From assembly GCA_003142495.1 (NCBI GenBank), contig PLMM01000267.1, positions 1-8,034 on the forward strand: a stretch of DNA of 8,034 nt. The letters run 5' to 3'. The notes under the pieces are model-generated. The model was not told where the DNA came from and ran no database searches. It worked only from the letters and a program-made list of their open reading frames with translations. Below, piece by piece: positions 1-4,457 of the stretch. The translations under genes and the position numbers were made by a program. Source of the stretch: Gemmatimonadota bacterium (lineage in GTDB: Bacteria > Gemmatimonadota > Gemmatimonadetes > Gemmatimonadales > Gemmatimonadaceae). Numbering within the stretch: position 1 is the first letter of the stretch; each line of letters starts with the position of its first letter.

Positions 1-639
1 ACCATTGGTAGAGAGTGTCGCAAGCGCGGCATCTATTTCATCGTCGACGCGATCCAGGGTGTGGGTGCGATGACGCTCGACATGTCGACGCTCGAGATTG
101 ACGTGCTCGCGTGCGGCGGGCAGAAGAGGCTGTTGGCGCCGTGGGGATCGGGATTCGTGTACGTGCGCGAGGGGCTGGTGCGCGAGCTCGAGCCGGCGGT
201 GGTCGGGTGGCTAGCGATGAAGTCAAGCGAGGACTTCACGCGCATGGTCGACTACGACTTCAAGTTCTACGACGATGCGCGTCGCTTTCAGATCAACACG
301 CTACCGGCGCAGGACTTTGCGGGACTGAATGCGAGCCTCGAGCTGTTTCTCGAGATGGGGCCTGCAGCGGTGGAGAAGCACATCGAGGGGATCGCGTCGG
401 AGGCGGTGAAGTGGACGCAGGCGAACTGCGACAAGGTGCGTCTCGTCACGCCGGCGGATCCCGCGAAGCGTGCAGGAGTGCTGGCAATCGCGCCGCGAGA
501 TCCGGTGGCGGCGTCGAAGGCGCTGAGTGAGTCGAAGATCTTTCACTCATTGCGCGAGGGCGCGATCAGGTTATCGCCACACTGCTTCAATACGAGTGGG
601 GAGATGCGGAGGGCGCTGGCGGTGCTGGAAGGCGCATAG
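1..639 (+). CDS. Class V (fold-type I) PLP-dependent aminotransferase, C-terminal part
   Basis: The gene is cut by the left window edge. Reading frame 1 is open from base 1 to the TAG at 637-639, giving 212 visible residues. The segment VDAIQ (codons from base 43) has the Asp that contacts the PLP pyridine nitrogen and the following Gln typical of the family. It is followed by GGQKRLLAPWGSGF, whose Lys (codon 124-126) is the expected Schiff-base lysine. The rest matches the small C-terminal domain, ending in a conserved-looking IRLSPHCFNT block. Members of this family include cysteine desulfurases, isopenicillin-N epimerase-like proteins and kynureninase. The remaining sequence does not decide between them. 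GGQK with Trp-Gly-Ser-Gly downstream looks more like the epimerase/desulfurase-like branch than IscS, but this is inference. A GTG at 61 would cut off the PLP-site Asp, so it is not the start. The enzyme is expected to be cytoplasmic. The 120 bp that follow separate it from the next gene. Confidence 0.88.
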   Translation, partial: TIGRECRKRGIYFIVDAIQGVGAMTLDMSTLEIDVLACGGQKRLLAPWGSGFVYVREGLVRELEPAVVGWLAMKSSEDFTRMVDYDFKFYDDARRFQINTLPAQDFAGLNASLELFLEMGPAAVEKHIEGIASEAVKWTQANCDKVRLVTPADPAKRAGVLAIAPRDPVAASKALSESKIFHSLREGAIRLSPHCFNTSGEMRRALAVLEGA

Positions 640-716
640 GCCGTGCACGGCGAGCGAGAGCATTAAGAAGCATCTTCCGAAGCAGCACCACTGGCGAGCC
701 GTTTCCACCTTTCGCA

Positions 717-725
717 TGCTATAGC
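717..725 (+). promoter_or_regulatory. Possible extended -10 promoter for the lipoprotein gene
   Basis: The short gap 640-759 contains TGC followed by TATAGC, which fits an extended -10 element (TGn plus a 4/6 match to TATAAT). No convincing -35 hexamer lies 16-18 bases upstream. A start about 7 bases downstream would give a leader of roughly 28 bases that includes the ribosome binding site at 749-752. The call rests on motif likeness only. The rest of the gap shows no other structure. Confidence 0.25.
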
Positions 726-748
726 TGTCGTTTCCCTCGGCCTGCGCT

Positions 749-752
749 GGAG
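749..752 (+). promoter_or_regulatory. Ribosome binding site (GGAG) for the lipoprotein gene
   Basis: GGAG lies 7 bases before the ATG at 760, a near-ideal spacing. It fixes this ATG as the start, in agreement with the signal peptide that begins there. Confidence 0.6.
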
Positions 753-759
753 TGCTCTG

Positions 760-1869
760 ATGACTACACGCCTTCTTATCGCCGTGGTCTCCGCCCTCGC
801 GTTTACCGCGGCATGTAGCGCGAAGGACAAGTCATCCGACAAGGCCGTCTCCGACTTCATGAAGAAAATGGGTGACACCAGCTCCTCGGGTGGCCAGGCC
901 GTCGCCGGCGATCCGTGCTCGCTGCTCGATTCGAGCGAGGTGGCGTCGGCGATCGGGCCGCTTGCGGCTCCGCCCTATCGGGGAGAGTTCGCGCCGAACG
1001 CCAATGCGCCATCGTGCCGCTATGACACGAAGGATCACCGGCGCATGCTCGTGAGTGTGGATTGGTCCGGCGGTCCGGCGGTCATGAAGATGATTCATTT
1101 CGGACGAAACCTCACCGATCCGATCGCGAAGCAGGGCGTGGAGAAGATCGGAACAACCGTGCTGTCGAGCGGCGACACGCTCAAAGGTGAGTGGGACCAG
1201 GTCGCGGAAGGCGCGATGCAGTGCTGCGATCTCCACGCGTTGCGCGGCGACCGGCACGTCGAGCTCGATTGGACGGGAACACGACTCACACCGCAATCGG
1301 CCGGCGCACTGCTCGACTCCGCCGTCAAGCGTCTCGACCACCCGCTTGCGATCAACGGTGCGGCGGGAGTCGCGGCCGCGCAGCAACTGTTCGCGACGGA
1401 CGCGAAGGACAGCACGCTGGTGATGTGCAATCTCATTCCGCAGGCGAAAGCGGAGGCGCTGCTGGGACGCCCGCTCGTCAAGCCGCCGCAGGGCGGACAG
1501 GCGAAGGGAGCAGCGGGCGCGCGCGAGTGCACGTACACGACCGTGCTTGCCGCCCCCGGTGTCATTCCACAGGAGTATGACCTGACGCTGTGGGCGTGGC
1601 ACGACGGCGCGGTGGATTTCGCACAGGACCAATTCGTGTTGCACATGGCCGGGCGCGCGATGCGTCGTCAGCTCGTGGGTGACACCACGCCGGTACCTGT
1701 CGACACGGCGGACTATCCGGTGGGGCCGTGGGATGTGGCGTCACACTCGACGAATCCCGGATACGAAGCGGTGAAGGGGGCCGCGTTAGTGAAGGTCGCT
1801 GCCTTCGACAAGAAAGGGGCGCTCGCGTTGCTTGCTGGAGCCGCGCAGGCGCTCGGCGCGCCGCACTAG
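760..1869 (+). CDS. Predicted lipoprotein with two similar Cys-pair segments, function unknown
   Basis: The product has 369 residues. The N-terminus has a short charged start, a hydrophobic core (about residues 5-15) and FTAAC with Cys19. This is an acceptable though not classical lipobox, because Thr sits at -3. The protein is therefore probably lipidated and anchored outside the cytoplasm. A Ser/Lys/Gly-rich linker follows. Two segments share a pattern: first a Cys-x-Leu start, then Ala-rich helix, a Pro-Pro stretch and a second Cys in C-x-Y-T/D, then a strand ending in a Trp. They run from Cys53 to Cys86 (CSLL, PLAAPP, CRYDT, SVDW) and from Cys223 to Cys257 (CNLI, PLVKPP, CTYTT, LWAW). An internal duplication with one disulfide per copy is a fair inference. 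A vicinal Cys155-Cys156 lies between them. The CSLL...C.Y pattern recalls DUF3558-type secreted lipoproteins, but membership is unproven. The gene is convergent with the next one, with only 4 bp between stop codons. Confidence 0.85.
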   Translation: MTTRLLIAVVSALAFTAACSAKDKSSDKAVSDFMKKMGDTSSSGGQAVAGDPCSLLDSSEVASAIGPLAAPPYRGEFAPNANAPSCRYDTKDHRRMLVSVDWSGGPAVMKMIHFGRNLTDPIAKQGVEKIGTTVLSSGDTLKGEWDQVAEGAMQCCDLHALRGDRHVELDWTGTRLTPQSAGALLDSAVKRLDHPLAINGAAGVAAAQQLFATDAKDSTLVMCNLIPQAKAEALLGRPLVKPPQGGQAKGAAGARECTYTTVLAAPGVIPQEYDLTLWAWHDGAVDFAQDQFVLHMAGRAMRRQLVGDTTPVPVDTADYPVGPWDVASHSTNPGYEAVKGAALVKVAAFDKKGALALLAGAAQALGAPH

Positions 1870-1882
1870 TCGACTAGTGCGG
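1861..1882. repeat. Perfect 22-bp palindrome spanning two convergent stop codons; possible bidirectional terminator
   Basis: Arms of CCGCACTAG and CTAGTGCGG flank TCGA, and the whole 22 bp is self-complementary. In RNA from either strand it can form a 9-bp stem with a 4-base loop. The TAG of the plus gene (1867-1869) and the TAG of the minus gene (1874-1876 on the plus strand) sit at mirror positions inside it. There is no T-run on either side, so it is not a textbook intrinsic terminator. A role in ending or protecting both transcripts is inference. The palindrome itself is read directly. Confidence 0.8.
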
Positions 1883-2167
1883 TGTGATCATCCGCTCCTG
1901 CTTGCCTGGCAACGCCATCGGTCCCGCGCGATCGGCGAGCAGCTTGGACATGAAGCGATTCGCTTGCGAGATGCGCTCGACCTCGACCGCAGTGGCGTCG
2001 ACGGTTTGCTCGATGTGCTCGAGACGCGCTTGTAGTCCCTCGAGGGCGATGGGAAGGCGTTGTTGATGCTTGAGCTCGAGCACGCGGCGAAAGAACCACA
2101 TCGAGCCGAGAAGCACGACCGAGCCGCACATGATCGAGAGCGCGATAAGAAATACCGATTCCGACAT
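1874..2167 (-). CDS. Small membrane-anchored coiled-coil protein, function unknown
   Basis: The product has 97 residues. Residues about 4-26 form one strongly hydrophobic segment (FLIALSIMCGSVVLLGSMWFF). It is followed by Arg-Arg and then a long helical, heptad-like stretch (about 29-75, LELKHQQRLPIALEGLQARLEHIEQTVDATAVEVERI). The tail is polar and proline-containing and ends MITPH. This suggests a single-pass membrane anchor with a soluble helical, probably oligomerising domain on the cytoplasmic side (positive residues follow the helix). I do not recognise a family. The start was placed at the ATG rather than the adjacent GTG at 2170, because a GGAGG lies exactly 6 bases before the ATG. Its stop lies in the palindrome shared with the convergent lipoprotein gene. 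The 107 bp upstream separate it from the 103-residue gene, and I saw no clear promoter there. Confidence 0.75.
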   Translation of the reverse strand: MSESVFLIALSIMCGSVVLLGSMWFFRRVLELKHQQRLPIALEGLQARLEHIEQTVDATAVEVERISQANRFMSKLLADRAGPMALPGKQERMITPH

Positions 2168-2173
2168 CACCTG

Positions 2174-2178
2174 CCTCC
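2174..2178 (-). promoter_or_regulatory. Strong ribosome binding site (GGAGG) for the small coiled-coil gene
   Basis: On the minus strand GGAGG stands 6 bases from the ATG (2165-2167) but only 3 from the GTG just before it. It therefore favours the ATG start. It is the best Shine-Dalgarno match in the window. Confidence 0.65.
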
Positions 2179-2274
2179 GCGAAACGTGGGAGCGCGAGCT
2201 TGCCTGCCACTGGCTCGTACGGGAGGGTGGGGTTGGAGTTTCGGAGATCGCGAGCGAGGCGCGCTCAACCTGCG

Positions 2275-2586
2275 CTACAGGCGCGTAAGCTCCTCAACAT
2301 CTCGTTCGCGCGATCGCGGCCACGTGAGATGCTTCGCCTCGACTCCCTGATCACGAACTGACATCGTGGCACCGGCCGAGTCGAAGCAGAATACGGTGAT
2401 TCGCTCGTCGTCCAGATTCACCTCGAGAGCGTATTTAGGATCGCCGGTAAGAACCACGTCGAGAGTTTTCCCCTGCGGAAGGGCGTACTCGGTGAGCCAC
2501 GGCTCGATGACCAGGATTCGTGGCGAGGCGAGGTTGTTCGCCACTTTGAGAGTGATACTCACCTCGTTCTGTTTCGGGGTTGCCAT
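2275..2586 (-). CDS. Hypothetical protein, 103 residues, probably beta-rich
   Basis: The product has 103 residues with an ATG start (2584-2586) and a TAG stop. There is no signal peptide or membrane segment. Alternating hydrophobic residues (VSITLKVAN, RILVIEPW, TLDVVLTG, YALEVNLDD, ITVFCFDS) suggest several beta strands, as in a small beta-sandwich. The C-terminus is charged (RSRERDVEE). I do not recognise a family. The ribosome binding site is weak, with only a GAGA about 10 bases upstream. It starts 19 bp after the end of the membrane-protein gene, on the same strand, so the two are probably co-transcribed and possibly run on from tyrS. Third codon positions are less GC-rich than in tyrS: about 72 percent over some 60 codons counted by hand. 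The non-random amphipathic strand pattern makes it more likely to be a real gene than a chance frame. Confidence 0.65.
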   Translation of the reverse strand: MATPKQNEVSITLKVANNLASPRILVIEPWLTEYALPQGKTLDVVLTGDPKYALEVNLDDERITVFCFDSAGATMSVRDQGVEAKHLTWPRSRERDVEELTRL

Positions 2587-2605
2587 GTGTTTTGTCTCAG
2601 CGCAG

Positions 2606-3082
2606 TTAAGCCGACGGTGGGCTCACGGGTTCCATTGTTGGGCGCACCATTGTCGTCGTTGAACACGCGAGTAGAACGAGAACTACAATCGGCGCGAAGT
2701 TGATTCCGAGAGTTGGGGTTAGGCCACCCAAGTTTCCGCGGCCAACCAACCAGGCTGCTGCGACACCGCCAAAGAGATACAGTCCCTTAGCGGTGAGGGT
2801 GATCGATGCTTCGACCCCCGCAGTAAACCTCCACGTCAATGCCGGGAGGATGACGATCGGGATCTGCAGCAGTTGCGTGATGTACGCAAGCTGGCGTGCG
2901 CGTGGCGAACTGCGGAGAAGCCGTATTCCAGCCGCGAATGCAAGTCCGAACGGAATCGCGCCAAGCTCTAACGAGTTGCCGAAAAGCGAGGCGCCGTGAG
3001 CCCATGCCCAAACGGAATAAGCCCCGCCCACCACCGCGCCAGCTATGTGATACCAACCCAACGATCGCGCGGAAACTCGCAT
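2606..3082 (-). CDS. Hypothetical integral membrane protein with about five helices
   Basis: The product has 158 residues. Hydrophobic segments lie at about residues 10-28, 38-56, 64-84, 97-114 and 125-141, so four or five membrane helices are likely. Arg/Lys clusters occur between them (RLLRSSPRARQ) and a short Pro/Ser-rich tail follows. No catalytic motif or known family signature is visible. The inner membrane is the expected location. The ATG at 3080-3082 follows the tyrS stop by 12 bp. A modest AGAAG site overlaps that stop, which suggests read-through transcription and perhaps coupling from tyrS. About 59 percent of third codon positions are G or C over the first 61 codons by hand count, against about 90 percent in tyrS. 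This hints at a different origin or weak expression. Confidence 0.7.
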   Translation of the reverse strand: MRVSARSLGWYHIAGAVVGGAYSVWAWAHGASLFGNSLELGAIPFGLAFAAGIRLLRSSPRARQLAYITQLLQIPIVILPALTWRFTAGVEASITLTAKGLYLFGGVAAAWLVGRGNLGGLTPTLGINFAPIVVLVLLACSTTTMVRPTMEPVSPPSA

Positions 3083-3094
3083 GGAGTCGATCTT

Positions 3095-4363
3095 CTATAC
3101 CCCCACGCGCACCAACGCGTACTCCCTCGCGCCCTTCCGCAGCAACAGGTGCCCCCCCGCGAGCATCATCTCGCGATGCACCACGCGCTGCTCTACGCTC
3201 AACTTCGCCCCATTCACCGAAAGTCCACCCTGCTCGAGCAGCCGCTTCGCCGCGCCTTTCGACGGCGCCAACTTCGCCGCGACGAACAAGTCCGTCGCAT
3301 CCATTCCCTCAGCAGGCAACTCGGGAATCGCGACGAACGGCACCTCATCCCTCAACGCTTCCAACGCATCGAGCGAGAGCGCACCAGCCTCCCCCCGCCC
3401 AAACAACAGCGCCGACACATCCGCCGCCGCCCTCGCCGCCTTCTCCCCATGCACTCTCGTAGTGACATCCCTCGCTAACGCCTGCTGCGCCACTCGCCGC
3501 TCCGGATGCGCCCACAACTCGAGCTCCAACGCCGAGATCTCCTCCCTCGCCATCAACGTAAAAAACCGCAAAAACCGCGACGCATCCCGATCATCCACGT
3601 TCACCCAGAACTGATAAAACTTGTACGGCGACGTCAGCGCCGGATCCAGCCACACCGCCCCCGCCTCCGTCTTCCCGAACTTTGTCCCCGCCGCCGTTGT
3701 GACTAACGGCATCGTCAAAGCATGCCCCTCAACGCTCTCCACCCTGCGTAGCAGCTCGATGCCAGCCGTGATGTTCCCCCACTGATCGCTCCCCCCGATC
3801 TGCAGCGTGCACCCCACTCGCCGATACAGCTCCAGAAAGTCCTTCGCCTGCAAAAGCATGTAGCTGAATTCGGTGTACGAGATTCCGCCCTCTTCCATGC
3901 GCGAGCGCACCGAGTCCTTCTGCATCATGTAGTTCACCGTGAAGTGCTTCCCCACCTCACGCATGAAATCCACCGCGCCCATCTCGAGTAGCCACTCCGC
4001 GTTGTCGCGCATGATCGCGCCGTGCGGCTCTCCGAATTCCAAAAACTTCTCGAGCTGCCGCTGAATCGCGCGCGAGTTCTTCTCCACCGTCTCCGGAGTA
4101 TTCAGCTGACGCTCGGCGCTCTTCCCGCTCGGGTCACCGATCATCCCCGTGCCGCCGCCAATCAGCACGATCGGCCGGTGCCCCGCGCGCTGCAGATGCG
4201 CGAGTCCCATCACCGGAACGAGATTGCCAACATGCAGACTCGTCGCCGTCGGATCGAAGCCGCAGTAGCCGGTCACGACGCCCGCGCTCAACGCCGCGTC
4301 GAGCGGCTCAGTGTGCTGATACAACAACCCGCGCCACGTCAGCTCCTCGAGCAGCGAATTCAT
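3095..4363 (-). CDS. tyrS: Tyrosyl-tRNA synthetase
   Basis: This class I aminoacyl-tRNA synthetase charges tRNA-Tyr with tyrosine in the cytoplasm. The product has 422 residues, close to the usual bacterial length of about 420. Visible signatures in order are YCGFDPTA near residue 33 (tyrosine pocket), HVGN at 44-47 (HIGH motif), GGGTGMIGDPSGKS near 69, QIGGSDQWGNI from about 188 (tyrosine and ATP site), and KFGKT at 228-232 (KMSKS motif). A C-terminal S4-type RNA-binding domain (about 354-422) carries LAPSKGAAKRLLEQGGLSVNG. The frame stays open to 4426, but that N-terminus (Cys-rich and basic) does not look like TyrS. Family N-termini of the type M-LL-EL-WRGL match the ATG at 4361-4363. The ATG at 4370-4372 adds three residues and coincides with the predicted transcript start, so it is a real alternative. 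There is no Shine-Dalgarno site. The gene is divergent from the penicillin-binding protein gene and is followed by two small genes. Confidence 0.96.
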   Translation of the reverse strand: MNSLLEELTWRGLLYQHTEPLDAALSAGVVTGYCGFDPTATSLHVGNLVPVMGLAHLQRAGHRPIVLIGGGTGMIGDPSGKSAERQLNTPETVEKNSRAIQRQLEKFLEFGEPHGAIMRDNAEWLLEMGAVDFMREVGKHFTVNYMMQKDSVRSRMEEGGISYTEFSYMLLQAKDFLELYRRVGCTLQIGGSDQWGNITAGIELLRRVESVEGHALTMPLVTTAAGTKFGKTEAGAVWLDPALTSPYKFYQFWVNVDDRDASRFLRFFTLMAREEISALELELWAHPERRVAQQALARDVTTRVHGEKAARAAADVSALLFGRGEAGALSLDALEALRDEVPFVAIPELPAEGMDATDLFVAAKLAPSKGAAKRLLEQGGLSVNGAKLSVEQRVVHREMMLAGGHLLLRKGAREYALVRVGV

Positions 4364-4378
4364 GTTTTGCATCGCACA

Positions 4379-4407
4379 AACATAGATGACACACGCGGTT
4401 GTGTCAC
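4379..4407 (-). promoter_or_regulatory. Putative sigma-70-type promoter for tyrS
   Basis: On the minus strand GTGACA (5/6 match to TTGACA, 4402-4407) is followed after exactly 17 bases by TATGTT (4/6 match to TATAAT, 4379-4384). The expected start about 7 bases on falls near 4372, at the first possible ATG of tyrS. The mRNA would be leaderless or have a leader of under 10 bases, which agrees with the lack of a Shine-Dalgarno site. Confidence 0.45.
4387..4406. promoter_or_regulatory. Inverted repeat TGACACA-N6-TGTGTCA, possible operator
   Basis: There are perfect 7-bp arms with a 6-base spacer between the divergent genes. The repeat covers most of the tyrS -35 and the spacer to the -10. It lies about 12 bases upstream of the -35 proposed for the opposite gene. 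Its position and symmetry suit a dimeric repressor site. It is upstream of the predicted tyrS start, so it would not be in the mRNA. Binding is inferred. Only the symmetry is seen. Confidence 0.4.
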
Positions 4408-4417
4408 GACAGCCGCG

Positions 4418-4446
4418 TTGCCGCACCCCCCGCCAGACGCTAACAT
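4418..4446 (+). promoter_or_regulatory. Putative sigma-70-type promoter for the penicillin-binding protein operon
   Basis: TTGCCG (4418-4423, 4/6) and TAACAT (4441-4446, 4/6) are separated by exactly 17 bases. A start about 7 bases downstream would leave only some 4-6 bases before the ATG at 4458. No Shine-Dalgarno site is present there, so a near-leaderless mRNA is plausible. An upstream promoter cannot be ruled out. Confidence 0.4.
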
Positions 4447-4457
4447 TTCAGTAGCAT

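Noticed and set aside
832..1644. Minus-strand open frames of 270 and 183 codons opposite the lipoprotein gene
   Set aside because: Their composition is Arg/Ser/Ala-rich without motifs, while the plus frame has a signal peptide, a ribosome binding site and repeated Cys-containing segments.
1866..2210. Alternative minus-strand frame overlapping the small coiled-coil gene
   Set aside because: It is Arg/Ala/His-rich with no structure. The chosen frame has a membrane helix, heptads and a GGAGG site.
4364..4426. N-terminal extension of TyrS to base 4426
   Set aside because: The extra residues are not TyrS-like, and the frame would run through the predicted promoter and inverted repeat. Family N-termini match the ATG at 4363.
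4364..4457. T-box or other tRNA-sensing leader before tyrS
   Set aside because: The region between the predicted start and the coding sequence is essentially absent, and no specifier or antiterminator structure is visible.
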